Assembly: GCA_963775335.1 (NCBI GenBank)
Contig: CAVZIJ010000003.1
Span: 2,232,001-2,296,000, forward strand
Length of the DNA stretch: 64,000 nt
Direction of reading: 5' to 3'
Origin: CAVQCX01 sp963775335
GTDB lineage: Bacteria; Pseudomonadota; Gammaproteobacteria; Chromatiales; Chromatiaceae
Both the position numbers and the translations under genes were made by a program. The notes beneath the pieces are model-generated. The model saw only the letters and a list, made by a program, of their open reading frames with translations. It searched no databases and was not told the origin of the DNA. Shown piece after piece: positions 1 through 8,329 of this stretch. Position 1 is the stretch's first letter. Every line of letters starts with the position of its first letter.

Positions 1-793
1 GCTCGGTGGGCGGGACCGCGGGGTACACGGTGTCCGCCCGCTCGATCTCGGCGAGGAACAGACCCGGCAGCCGGCGCAGCCCGGCCTGCTCGATGGTCCG
101 GCCGGTCAGCGGACTGTCCCCGGCGACCACCATCTCCAGGGCGTATTCCCGGGGGTCCTGGTGGTCGCGGATCGCCGGTCTGCGCTCCGGTAGCAGCCAG
201 CGGGATACCACCAGCACGTAAACGACCCCGAGCAGAGCGCTCGGCAGACCCACCCAGGCGATCTCGAAAAACCCGACCGGTGCCACGCCGCCTCTGGAAG
301 CGACCAGTCCGGTGACGATCAGGTTGGTGCTGGTGCCGATGATGGTGCAGGTGCCGCCTAGAACCGCCGCGTAACTCAGGGGAATCATCAGCTTCGAAAC
401 CGACAGCCCCTGTCTGCGGGCCCAGTCCTGGACCACCGGCACGAACATCGCTACCACCGGCGTGTTGTTCAGAAAGGCACTGGTGACGACCACGACGCCC
501 ATCAGCCTCCCCTGGGCCCGGGTTACCGAGGCCGTGCGCCCCAGGAATCTGTGTCCGAGGCTGTGCACGACGCCGGTCTCGACCAGGCCCGAGGCAAGGA
601 CGTACAAGACCCCGACGGTCGCCAGGCCCGGGTTCGCGAGGCCGGCCAGCGCCTCGGACGGCGAGAGGACGCCGAGTGCGAGCAGTACCGTCATGGCCCC
701 TACCAGCAGGAGGTCCGCGGCCACGCGGGTGAACACCAAGAGACCCACCGTCGAGACCACAACGGCGACTGCAATCCAGGCGTTTAACGTCAC
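1..793 (-). CDS. SLC13/DASS-family permease, 3' end cut by window edge
   Basis: The reading frame opens with GTG at 793, preceded by a GAGG box, and runs off the left edge with no stop. It encodes a polytopic membrane protein with N-terminus MTLNAWIAVAVVVSTVG and hydrophobic segments containing motifs such as SAFLNNTPVVAMFVP and SYAAVLGGTCTIIGTSTNL. Those are the paired reentrant-loop SNT-type motifs of the divalent-anion/sodium symporter (SLC13) family. The last visible part (GDSPLTGRTIEQAGL) looks like the start of an RCK_C/TrkA-C regulatory domain, as in SLC13 relatives annotated as sulfate or carboxylate transporters. The substrate cannot be told from sequence. Confidence 0.85.
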   Translation of the reverse strand, partial: MTLNAWIAVAVVVSTVGLLVFTRVAADLLLVGAMTVLLALGVLSPSEALAGLANPGLATVGVLYVLASGLVETGVVHSLGHRFLGRTASVTRAQGRLMGVVVVTSAFLNNTPVVAMFVPVVQDWARRQGLSVSKLMIPLSYAAVLGGTCTIIGTSTNLIVTGLVASRGGVAPVGFFEIAWVGLPSALLGVVYVLVVSRWLLPERRPAIRDHQDPREYALEMVVAGDSPLTGRTIEQAGLRRLPGLFLAEIERADTVYPAVPPTE

Positions 794-880
794 GTCGAGC
801 CTCAAGCTGGCCGGTCGAAAGGGCGGGCAGTATAGATCGGCGCGCGGTTCCGCGCCGAGCGTCTGGAGAACCCAGTCGCG

Positions 881-1729
881 TCAGCCCGCGGCCGATTCGG
901 CGACCTCGGAAGCAGGGCCCAGGGCTGGCCTGGCTAGACGCTGCAACACGTGCGCGGCCGCCACCAGTCCGAAGGTGGCCGTGACGGTGACCGCCGAGCC
1001 GATCCCGCCCGCACAGCTTAGATCCCGGGTCTCAGTGCCCGCGGGGCGCTGGAGGCACACGCCGCCGTCCGGCGCCGGGAATACCATCGGCTCGTCGGAC
1101 CAGACGCAGGGTACGTCAAAGCGGCGCCGGGGGTCCCGACTGAAGCCGTAGTCCCGGCGCAGCAGGCGGCGTACCCGGGCGAGCAGCGGGTCCTGAATGC
1201 TGCGGCTGAGGTCGGAGACCCGGATCCGCGTGGGATCGACCTTTCCGCCCGCGCCGCCCACTGTCATCAGCCGGATGCGCCGTCGCCGGCAATGAGCGAT
1301 CAGGGCGGCCTTCACGCGAAAGCTGTCGATGCAATCGACCACGTGATCGAACTTCGGCTCGATCAGCTCGTCGAGGTTGTCCCGCGACAGAAATGCATCG
1401 ACCTGGCCGACCCGGCACGCAGGATTGATCTGTCCGACCCGCTCGGCGAGCACACCCACCTTGGCTCGCCCCAGCGTGGAGTCCAGGGCGTGTAGCTGAC
1501 GGTTGATATTGGACTCGGCGACATGATCGAGATCGACCAACGTGAGCGCTCCCACCCCACTGCGGGCCAGCGCCTCCACGGTCCAGGAGCCGACGCCGCC
1601 CACACCGATCACGCAGACCCGGGCCTCGGCAAACCGCGCGGCGGCCGCCGTACCATACACCCGGGCCACGCCGCCGAAACGACGGGCATGGTCCACCTCT
1701 ACACCCGAAATCCCCTGATCCTCCGGCAC
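881..1729 (-). CDS. tcdA: tRNA threonylcarbamoyladenosine dehydratase
   Basis: TcdA (CsdL/YgdL) is an E1/ThiF-like enzyme that uses ATP to cyclize t6A37 of ANN-decoding tRNAs to ct6A. The protein shows the adenylation core: RFGGVARVYG at the N-terminus, the glycine-rich nucleotide loop VIGVGGVGSWTVEALARSG, the acidic LVDLDHVAESNINRQ segment, and TVGGAGGKVDPTRI in the second half. It aligns along its length with E. coli TcdA (268 aa). The start is uncertain: non-ATG candidates lie at 1735 (TTG), 1729 (GTG) and 1696 (GTG). A -10-like TACACT just upstream favours the later ones. It is transcribed divergently from the next gene. Confidence 0.88.
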   Translation of the reverse strand: MPEDQGISGVEVDHARRFGGVARVYGTAAAARFAEARVCVIGVGGVGSWTVEALARSGVGALTLVDLDHVAESNINRQLHALDSTLGRAKVGVLAERVGQINPACRVGQVDAFLSRDNLDELIEPKFDHVVDCIDSFRVKAALIAHCRRRRIRLMTVGGAGGKVDPTRIRVSDLSRSIQDPLLARVRRLLRRDYGFSRDPRRRFDVPCVWSDEPMVFPAPDGGVCLQRPAGTETRDLSCAGGIGSAVTVTATFGLVAAAHVLQRLARPALGPASEVAESAAG

Positions 1730-1958
1730 GCCCAATAGTGTACCGTGTCGCGATTTCCGGAACCTGTGTGAGCCGTTCAGCCCTCTTGCACAGCCGCGAA
1801 GAAGAAGCGCCCGCTCCATGATGCCAGGGCCGAATGATGCTCTGCCCCTCTTCGGTCGCCCATCGGCCGTTGTCGCGAGCCGGACGCAGATCACGCTTTT
1901 TCCCGCCGGCGCTGCCTACCCTTGGGGCTGGGCAACCAACTCCCGAGGCCCCGTTGTC

Positions 1959-3482
1959 ATGAGCGCGCGACTCCTTGGGGCGCTCACCCGAAGGATGGAA
2001 AGCTCTGTGCCTCCGGCCCCGGGCACCGAACGGCTGTCCCTGCCCGAAGCGCTCGCCGAGAGACGGCCGCGACTGTACCTTGCCCTCGCTCTGGCCGCCG
2101 CCGTCAGCGGTCATCTGCTGCTGCTGGCATTCCCGGTGGGTGCAGTATCCCTGGGGCTCTTGGTGCTGGGGGGCCTGCTCGACCCGCAGGGGCTCGCCCA
2201 GCACTGGTCCCTGGTGGTAGCCCAGGCGACAGCGGCCGGTCTCCTCGTTTGGGCAAGCTACGGCATCGCCCGGCTACGCCCGCCCCTGCCGGCCGGCATC
2301 GACCCGTCGCCGTCATCGCGGCTCTACCCGCTGATCGAACAGCTGCGTTCGCAGCTGCGAAGCGCGCCGATCCACCACGTGCGACTCACCAGCGCCCCTG
2401 AAGTCCGCCTGGTCCGCACGCCGGGATGCCTCCTGCTGCCGCGTCTCGCCAACACCCTGCAGGTCGGCCTTCCCCTGCTGTTGACCGTTTCCCCGGAGAA
2501 CCTGCGCGTTTTGGTCGCCCAGAGGGTGGGTGAGCTGGCGTACGGCCTTCGGCACGTTCCCGGCTGGATCGCACTGCTGGCGGGAACCTGGCGGCAGATC
2601 GAGGTTGCCCTGGCCCAGGGTAAGCGCCCCGCCTGCCGTCTGGCCCGTCGCGGAGCGGCGCGCTACGCGAGGATGTTGGCGCACATCGGAGGCCCGGCCC
2701 TGCGGCAGGCGGATCTGCTCGCCGAGCGCACCGCCCTGGAAATCCTGGACGATGAGCAGGTCAAAGCGGCGGTAACGCACCAGGCCCTGGTCCGCCACAG
2801 CCTGGAAAAGGTCTTCTGGGGCGAATTCTGGTCGCTCGCCAAGCGCCACGAGACCCCGCCCCATGGGCCGATGTCCGTCGTCGCCTCCGCGGTCGCTCGC
2901 TGCACCGAGCCCGAGCGCGCGCTCGCGACGATCAGTCGACTCATGGACGAGCCCCGGCGAGACGCGCAGCCCACGCTGAGGGAACGGCTCGACTCGCTCG
3001 GACACCGGGTAGCGGACCTTCCGAAGGTGCCAGACCCAACAGCGGCCAACGTCTACCTCGACCGGGAATCCACGGCGTTGGCCGCAGCGCTCGATCAGGA
3101 ATGGACCAGAGAGCATCTCGATGCCTGGCAAGCCCGCTACAGACGGGGCAAAACAAGGATTCGCGACGGACTCGCGCTTTTCAAAAAGGCCAAGGCAGGC
3201 ACGCTCTCCCAGGAGGAATCCTGGGACTTCGCCCAACTGATCCAGCGGCGCATCAAGGACCGGCGCAAAGCGCGAAAGCTGTTCAAGCAGCTGCTTGCCA
3301 GCGACCCCCGGCATGCCCGCACGCAGTTCCTGGCCGGGCGCTCCCTGATGGACGTGGGCGACGAAGCGGGCGCGCGGGCGCTGATGCGGTCCGCTGAGCT
3401 GGACCCGGGACTGCGGAGCCAGGTCCTGCGATTGATCGCACGCTTCAACAACGACGGGCCCCAAAGGCAAGAGGCGTTCTAG
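1959..3482 (+). CDS. M48 peptidase-like membrane protein lacking the HExxH zinc motif
   Basis: The 507-residue product begins at ATG 1959, behind a GAGG box. It has two hydrophobic segments near residues 35-95, then a cytoplasmic or periplasmic domain whose order of segments resembles M48 (Ste24/HtpX-like) peptidases. Where an HExxH helix is expected (around residue 184) it reads VLVAQRVGELAYGL, so neither zinc histidine is present. A later segment, ADLLAERTALEILDD, resembles the third-ligand region of M48 proteins. The C-terminal 70 residues look like a TPR-type helical pair (DPRHARTQFLAGRSLMDVGD). I infer a catalytically dead M48 relative that may act as an adaptor. The family assignment is moderate. 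Confidence 0.7.
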   Translation: MSARLLGALTRRMESSVPPAPGTERLSLPEALAERRPRLYLALALAAAVSGHLLLLAFPVGAVSLGLLVLGGLLDPQGLAQHWSLVVAQATAAGLLVWASYGIARLRPPLPAGIDPSPSSRLYPLIEQLRSQLRSAPIHHVRLTSAPEVRLVRTPGCLLLPRLANTLQVGLPLLLTVSPENLRVLVAQRVGELAYGLRHVPGWIALLAGTWRQIEVALAQGKRPACRLARRGAARYARMLAHIGGPALRQADLLAERTALEILDDEQVKAAVTHQALVRHSLEKVFWGEFWSLAKRHETPPHGPMSVVASAVARCTEPERALATISRLMDEPRRDAQPTLRERLDSLGHRVADLPKVPDPTAANVYLDRESTALAAALDQEWTREHLDAWQARYRRGKTRIRDGLALFKKAKAGTLSQEESWDFAQLIQRRIKDRRKARKLFKQLLASDPRHARTQFLAGRSLMDVGDEAGARALMRSAELDPGLRSQVLRLIARFNNDGPQRQEAF

Positions 3483-3942
3483 TGCATCGATCCGTTTGGA
3501 GCTTGACAGCGTCAGCCCTCTTGGTAGCTGGGTGATCCGCACGATCCCTTGGATCGAGGGACCTGGCTCGGCGCCGTGGCCAGTCGGGCTGGCTCAGGAT
3601 GTGTGCCGATTCCGAAGCAGTACGCCGCTTGTTGCTCGTCCCTCCATGACAACCGGGTGACTGCGGTAGGTCGGGCGGGCTGGCGCGTAACGCCTACCCG
3701 ATACCGGGCTCAGGACGGCGCCCAGAGCTCGGCAATTTCGCCCAGGTCTTTCTTGCCCTTACGCGGGGTGGTGTCGAACAGCGGCTGCGGCGCACCCGGC
3801 GCCACGCCGCCTCGACGGAAGCGGGCCACTGAAGCCAAGAGACGTTCCAGCCCCAACCCGATGCATAGCCGATACGGAGGGGGGCATCGAGCCGACCCCG
3901 CGGGCCGATCCCACAATAAGCGCGCCCTTGCGCGGCCCCGGC
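3483..3942. other. intergenic stretch without a convincing gene
   Basis: No reading frame here has a ribosome binding site plus recognisable protein features. On the minus strand, 3710-3880 encodes a plausible-looking peptide tail (LGLERLLASVARFRRGG, then DTTPRKGKKDLGEIAELW) that could be the remnant of a decayed gene, but I could not match it to a family. Confidence 0.4.
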
Positions 3943-3948
3943 TATAAT
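3943..3948 (+). promoter_or_regulatory. -10-like TATAAT upstream of cytochrome gene
   Basis: A perfect TATAAT stands in an otherwise GC-rich stretch 81 nt upstream of the cytochrome start. No clear -35 hexamer sits 16-18 nt upstream, so this is a tentative sigma-70 promoter. Confidence 0.35.
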
Positions 3949-3975
3949 CCGAGAAAAGTGAGGTCCGGGAGCCAC

Positions 3976-4032
3976 ATGCTGGCACAGCGTGGCTGGATCG
4001 TCCGATTCACCATTTTCAGGGTCACCGCTTGA
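3976..4032 (+). CDS. possible 18-codon leader ORF overlapping the cytochrome start
   Basis: ATG at 3976 follows a GGGAG-like box and reads MLAQRGWIVRFTIFRVTA. Its TGA overlaps the TTG start of the downstream cytochrome (TTGA at 4029). Such overlaps can couple translation of a weak TTG start. Nothing else supports it as a real gene. Confidence 0.2.
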   Translation: MLAQRGWIVRFTIFRVTA

Positions 4033-4556
4033 GGTTTGTAAACCCCCCCTGGCTGTTGTGGTTAGTGCTTTGCGCCCCGGGGGCTGCCGCCGACGCTTCC
4101 CGGGACGCGGGCTCCCCTCTGACGGCTGCGCCGACGACTGCGCGCGCCCCGTCACCCGCCATCCGGGGCACGCTCGAGCGCGGCCGCAACGTCTTCAACC
4201 GAACCTGCGTCAAGTGCCATGGTAATGCCGCGACTCGGGCCCCGCTGATCGGAAACGAGCGCATGTGGAAACCGCGCATCGAGCAAGGGCTGCAGACCCT
4301 CGTGCGGCATGCCCTGGAAGGGCATGGCGGGCCGCACGGCATGCCGCCCAAAGGGGGCTTCGCGGAGCTGGGTAACGATGATGTCGCCGCCGCGGTGTCC
4401 TACATTGTCTCCGAAAGCCGAGCGCTGGCCCCGCAGGCCCCCAAGATCGTGGCGGCGTGCCAGAAAGACAAACGAGGCGAGACCTGCACACCAGAGATGT
4501 CTCGAAAGTATCTTCTGCTGTATCTGTTCCAGGGACTATCGGAGAGCCACCGCTGA
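4029..4556 (+). CDS. c-type cytochrome, class I (c5-like), exported
   Basis: The 175-aa product has a signal peptide (PPWLLWLVLCAPGAAADA) and one heme attachment site CVKCH at residues 60-64. A methionine ligand candidate lies at residue 105 in HGMPPKGGF. This spacing and the motif MPPKGG are typical of cytochrome c5/c555-type periplasmic electron carriers. An extra cysteine pair (CQKDKRGETC) follows the heme domain and could form a disulfide. The start is TTG at 4029, since there is no in-frame ATG before the signal peptide. A DsrE-like gene lies downstream on the same strand, suggesting a link to sulfur redox chemistry, which is inference. Confidence 0.82.
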   Translation: MRFVNPPWLLWLVLCAPGAAADASRDAGSPLTAAPTTARAPSPAIRGTLERGRNVFNRTCVKCHGNAATRAPLIGNERMWKPRIEQGLQTLVRHALEGHGGPHGMPPKGGFAELGNDDVAAAVSYIVSESRALAPQAPKIVAACQKDKRGETCTPEMSRKYLLLYLFQGLSESHR

Positions 4557-4648
4557 ACGACCACCGCACCGATGGACGGAGCTGTGCCGCCGGCTCCGGT
4601 CGGGACCTGCAGAGCGGCTCAACCGCGGTAGATCCTGCCTCGTTCCTG

Positions 4649-4984
4649 GTGAAAGAGAGGCTCACGTCGCGCGTTCTGATCTGGCTCGCTTCGGGTGACA
4701 TCGAGACGCTGCGCCCCGGCGTCCTTTGGGGAACCAACGCTCGCCGCTACGGCTGGGTCGACGAGGTCCGATTCGTAGTGTTCGGCGCGGCCGAACAAAC
4801 CCTGCCGACGAATCAGGCGCTGTTTCGCTGCGTCATCGAGGCCGAGGGCACAACGTTCTGTAGATCCATCGCCGACGGACTGCAGATCTCCGCCGAGCTG
4901 GAGCGCCAGGGGGCGACCGTCGACTATGTCGGCCCCGCCATCGCCGAGATGATCGACCAAGGCTGGCGCGTGCTCGTATTCTGA
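4649..4984 (+). CDS. DsrE-like family protein
   Basis: This small protein (about 111 aa from GTG 4649) has the alpha/beta layout of DsrE/YchN-like sulfur-relay proteins. It starts with a beta strand RVLIWLASGD, continues with WGTNARRYGWVDEVRFVVFG and FCRSIADGLQISAELERQG, and ends DYVGPAIAEMIDQGWRVLVF. The cysteine in FCRSIADGL sits where some DsrE-like proteins carry a reactive cysteine. The start is uncertain because the open frame extends upstream into the cytochrome gene without a better start codon. Family members are often of unknown function. The position behind a cytochrome c gene is compatible with a sulfur-related role. Confidence 0.65.
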   Translation: MKERLTSRVLIWLASGDIETLRPGVLWGTNARRYGWVDEVRFVVFGAAEQTLPTNQALFRCVIEAEGTTFCRSIADGLQISAELERQGATVDYVGPAIAEMIDQGWRVLVF

Positions 4985-5175
4985 GTCGAACAGGATGGAG
5001 AGAGAAGCGAACAGGTCCCCGAGGACATTTCGAACGGCCAGGGCAACCGCGACACCGCCGACCCCAGTCCGGGCACCTGGGCGGTGACGTCGATCCCGAG
5101 ATTATTCAAGACCAGCAACAGCACAACCGCCCAGATCAATATCCGGCCCACGAGCCCCACGGCATTCAAACCGGT
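4980..5175 (-). pseudogene. remnant of an MscS-family mechanosensitive channel
   Basis: Read on the minus strand, one frame gives VGRILIWAVVLLLVLNNLGIDVTAQVPGLGS. After a one-base frame change near 5058, another frame gives VAVALAVRNVLGDLFASLSILFDS. Joined, these match the pore-lining TM3 and following beta-domain start of MscS channels (the hallmark is NLGIDVT, then ALxNxLGDLFASLSILFD). Both ends of the gene are missing and the frame is broken, so this is a decayed fragment between two unrelated genes. Confidence 0.7.
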
Positions 5176-5246
5176 CACGCCCGCCGGTGAGGCTGCCAGC
5201 CGCCGCTCCCGCGTGCGGTGTCTTGCCTCTGGGCACGTTACCCCCA

Positions 5247-5285
5247 CACGCCGACGACCAGCCCCCTATGCTGGTCGTCGGCGTG
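5247..5285. repeat. perfect 15-bp inverted repeat (hairpin)
   Basis: CACGCCGACGACCAG (5247-5261) is followed by a 9-nt loop and its exact reverse complement (5271-5285). There is no T run on either side, so it is not a classical terminator. It could be an mRNA-stabilizing or REP-like palindrome, or a protein-binding site. Confidence 0.75.
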
Positions 5286-5357
5286 CCGGCTCGGGATCAG
5301 TCCCGGGTGCCGGAGCGATTCCACGGGGCGTCAAGGGGGTACTGAGCGGGAAACCCG

Positions 5358-5645
5358 GTGGCGTACCTGCTGGCGGTGGCGGGGCTGGCCGCGATGCTGG
5401 GATTCGTCAAGGTGATGGATGACATGTCCGCACCCATGGGGCGCATGACCGATTCGGTCGAGGCCATGGCGGCCGACATCAAACAGATGAACGTCAACAT
5501 GGCGAGCATGGCCGCCGCGGTGGCCGGTATCCGACAAAGCGTGGATCGCATGGGGCGAGTGGTCGACCAGGGCGGCCAACAGATCGAGCGCATGAATCCG
5601 ATGCGCGTGATGGAGGGGCTCTCCCCGACGGGCGGATCCCACTAG
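5358..5645 (+). CDS. small membrane-anchored coiled-coil protein
   Basis: The 95-aa product starts at GTG 5358, 7 nt after a GAGCGGG-like box. It has one N-terminal transmembrane helix (MAYLLAVAGLAAMLGFV) followed by a long amphipathic heptad region rich in Met, Ala and Val (DSVEAMAADIKQMNVNM, IRQSVDRMGRVVDQG). This is the layout of a tail-exposed coiled coil anchored in the inner membrane. I do not recognise a named family and the function is unknown. Confidence 0.6.
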   Translation: MAYLLAVAGLAAMLGFVKVMDDMSAPMGRMTDSVEAMAADIKQMNVNMASMAAAVAGIRQSVDRMGRVVDQGGQQIERMNPMRVMEGLSPTGGSH

Positions 5646-5868
5646 CCCGCCCCCGCAGCCCCGTTCCGGCGGTCTGCGCAAAAGCGCGAACTGCACACCG
5701 GAGTTTTCGTCGTATTTTGCTCGATGTCGACATACACTACGGGGTGCAAGCCCAGCAGCAGCCGCAGCGCGGCGGCTCGAGACCGGAGACCGGTGTCATC
5801 GCTCAGTTACCGTGCTGTTGATTGAGCGCTGATGGGGACAGGCAGACAGCACCGTGCGAGAGCTCATG

Positions 5869-6150
5869 ATGACCAACATTTACGTCGGCAATCTTTCCTA
5901 CCAACTCACGGACGACGACTTGCGCACCGCCTTTGCCGGTTTCGGCCAGGTGACCTCCGCAAAAATCATCACCGATAGGGACACCGGTCAGTCCAAGGGC
6001 TTCGGCTTCGTGGAGATGCCGGTCGCCGCGGAGGCCAAGACTGCAATCGAAAAGCTCGACGGTACCGACCTCAAGGGTCGGAAGCTGCGGGTCAACGAAG
6101 CGCGACCCAAGCCGGACACCCGATCCGCGCGCCCGCCCAGGCGCTCCTGA
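5869..6150 (+). CDS. RRM-domain RNA-binding protein
   Basis: This 93-aa protein consists of one RNA recognition motif with both signatures intact: RNP2 IYVGNL near the N-terminus and RNP1 KGFGFVEM in the middle. A short basic tail (RPPRRS) follows. It belongs to the bacterial single-RRM family (RbpA-like), often cold- or stress-induced and thought to act as RNA chaperones. The start is taken at the second of two adjacent ATGs (5866, 5869), behind GCGAGAG. The preceding 200 nt hold no gene and may contain a long 5' leader. Confidence 0.9.
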   Translation: MTNIYVGNLSYQLTDDDLRTAFAGFGQVTSAKIITDRDTGQSKGFGFVEMPVAAEAKTAIEKLDGTDLKGRKLRVNEARPKPDTRSARPPRRS

Positions 6151-6409
6151 GAGCCTTCACGTCCGCCATAGCGGCGCCCCGGGACCGGACGTTCTCGGGG
6201 GCCGCTTCCTAGTTCCTCCACGCACCGCCACCGGCCGGATCTCCTGGCTTTGCTCGCCCTCGCGACCTGCAACCCGCCTTTCTCACCAGTCTCTTGCCGC
6301 GCCGACCGGTCGGTTGGAGGTTACCGACAACTGGACCGGACACCCCTTTCCGTCCTAGGCTTGGTCCAACGGCGCCGGATCAAGCCGCGTCGAGCCGGGC
6401 CCCCTCGCC

Positions 6410-7039
6410 ATGACAGAGCTGCCTGAAGACGTCGAGATCGAGTTCTCGCTTCGACCCGATCCGGACGAGGAGCTCGGTCAATACGTCCTGCACTTCGAGG
6501 GGACGGCCCGTGCCTGGGACAACGAGCAGGGGGCGGACCTGGCGATCGCCCGCATCCGGGGTCAGCGCCTGGACCTGGCAACCGCCAACCACGACAGGGT
6601 CGATCCCCAGACGCTGTTCCAGTCGGTAAGCCCCGAGATCGCGGATTTCGCCGAGAACGTGCTCGGGGACCGTACCTGCCTGATTCCTTTCGACCAGACC
6701 CAAGGTATCGAGCGCATCGAGTGCGCGTGCATCGTCTACATCGCCGAGCTGCGGGTCGAGCCCGGCCACCGCTCCCAGGGCATTGGATCGGGCCTGCTCC
6801 GGCGCATGGGGGCGATCATCGACATCAACGATTGCCTGATCGCGCTGAAGGCCTTTCCCCTGGCGGAGGAGCTCGGAAAGCCGGCGCCGGCCGAGGACCT
6901 GGGTCGAGTCGAGCGGTTCTACACCCGGCACGGCTTCGTGGAAGCGGGCAACCATTTCATGGTGAAGGATGCGCGCCTGTGCGAGGCGATGAAAAAGCGG
7001 CTGGCGGCGCGTCGCCCACCCGAAGCGGATCCAACCTGA
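6410..7039 (+). CDS. GNAT-family N-acetyltransferase
   Basis: The 209-aa protein has an N-terminal extension of about 110 residues rich in acidic amino acids, then a GNAT fold. Motif A is clear in IAELRVEPGHRSQGIGSGLLRRM (the R/Q-x-x-G-x-G/A pyrophosphate loop of acetyl-CoA). The C-terminal strand-helix is RVERFYTRHGFVEAGNHFMVK. The substrate is unknown. It stands alone, transcribed toward the convergent cation exporter gene. Confidence 0.8.
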   Translation: MTELPEDVEIEFSLRPDPDEELGQYVLHFEGTARAWDNEQGADLAIARIRGQRLDLATANHDRVDPQTLFQSVSPEIADFAENVLGDRTCLIPFDQTQGIERIECACIVYIAELRVEPGHRSQGIGSGLLRRMGAIIDINDCLIALKAFPLAEELGKPAPAEDLGRVERFYTRHGFVEAGNHFMVKDARLCEAMKKRLAARRPPEADPT

Positions 7040-7124
7040 CCCGACGACGCGCCGGTTCTGGCGGGGCCGATCCCACCGCTCATCGAGGGCCCCCTTTCCG
7101 TCCTCCCCTAGCCCGCATACGGGC

Positions 7125-8066
7125 TCAGGGGCTCTCCTGTCCGGGCGCCGGGCGAGGCTCGCCCTGCACCTTGGCACGATCCACCAGTGCCGCCGGGTCC
7201 TGGTGCACAATGACCTGGCTCCCCGGAAACGCCTGACGGACCGCCATCTCGACGGCGTCGGCGACCGCATGGGCGCGGGTCAACGACAGGTTGCCGTCAA
7301 GCTCCAGATGCACCTGCACGAAATAGATGTCACCCGACTGGCGGGTACGCAGATCGTGCACACCTTGGACCTCCGCCGGCTTATACACCAGCTCCACGAT
7401 ACGTCGGCGCACCTCCGGCGGCAGCTCCCGATCCATGAGCAGCGAAACCGACTCGCGGCCGATATGGGCGGCGCTGTAGAGGATGTAGACCGCGATAGCC
7501 AACGCGAACAGCGGGTCCATCCCGGGCCAGCCCAGAAAGGACAATACCAGCGCCACGATGATGCTCAGGTTGGTGATGAGATCCGTGAAATAGTGCAGCG
7601 AGTCCGCCTTGATCGCCGTGGAGCCGGTATGCCTGATGACGTAGCGCTGTACGCCGAGCAGGGCCAGGGTCGCCAACATGGCGAAGACCATCGTGGCAAT
7701 GCCGACCGCTGCGGCAACGATCGGCTGGGGGTGAAGCAGCCGGTCCACGGCCTGAAGGGCGAGAAATACAGCGGAGCCGGCGATGAAGGTCGCCTGACCC
7801 ACCCCGGCCAACGCCTCCGCCTTGCCGTGACCGAACCGATGCTCCTCGTCGGCCGGGCGCAACGAATAGCGCACCGCGAAAAGGTTGATGGTGGAGGCCA
7901 GCACGTCCATGACGGAATCGACCAACGAGGCCAGCACGCTCACCGATCCGGTAAGGAGCCAGGCGGCGAGCTTGCCGGTGATCAGCACGCTGGCGGTGCC
8001 GACCGATGCGTAGGTCGCCAGAGCGAGCAGGCGCGCGCGCCGGGACGGGTCCGAAGCCGGACTCAC
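7125..8066 (-). CDS. fieF: cation diffusion facilitator (FieF/YiiP type)
   Basis: The 313-aa inner-membrane antiporter exports divalent metals (Zn, Fe, Cd in characterised FieF) against protons. Six hydrophobic segments are visible. The intramembrane metal site is formed by LVDSVMDVL on TM2 and HYFTD on TM5, matching the D-x3-D and H-x3-D ligands of YiiP. The C-terminal cytoplasmic domain (VQGVHDLRTRQSGDIYFVQVHLELD) is the usual metallochaperone-like dimer domain. The start is GTG 8066 behind a GAGGG box. Confidence 0.92.
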   Translation of the reverse strand: MSPASDPSRRARLLALATYASVGTASVLITGKLAAWLLTGSVSVLASLVDSVMDVLASTINLFAVRYSLRPADEEHRFGHGKAEALAGVGQATFIAGSAVFLALQAVDRLLHPQPIVAAAVGIATMVFAMLATLALLGVQRYVIRHTGSTAIKADSLHYFTDLITNLSIIVALVLSFLGWPGMDPLFALAIAVYILYSAAHIGRESVSLLMDRELPPEVRRRIVELVYKPAEVQGVHDLRTRQSGDIYFVQVHLELDGNLSLTRAHAVADAVEMAVRQAFPGSQVIVHQDPAALVDRAKVQGEPRPAPGQESP

Positions 8067-8329
8067 GACCGACCCTCGGAACGAGCCGAGACCTGCGCGG
8101 CAACCGGCCGACCGCCGGGCGAGCGTCCATGCGCGAGATTGGACCTAGGAAGAACCACATGAGCGAAGCCACCCGCCCCGGGACAAGCCGGTCGAGACAG
8201 GGCGTGAATACATCCCTGTAGGCTCGTCAGCCGCCGTCCGGGTGGCCGACCGTCCCGCCAGATTCGCCCCGGACCACCCGCGAGTGCCCTGCCTAGACCA
8301 ACGGCTTCCTTACTGAGCATTGAGGTCTC

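Noticed and set aside
3694..4155. Minus-strand open frame opposite the cytochrome start
   Set aside because: There is no ribosome binding site, and it overlaps the signal peptide region of a well-supported gene. Only a weak remnant is possible at 3710-3880.
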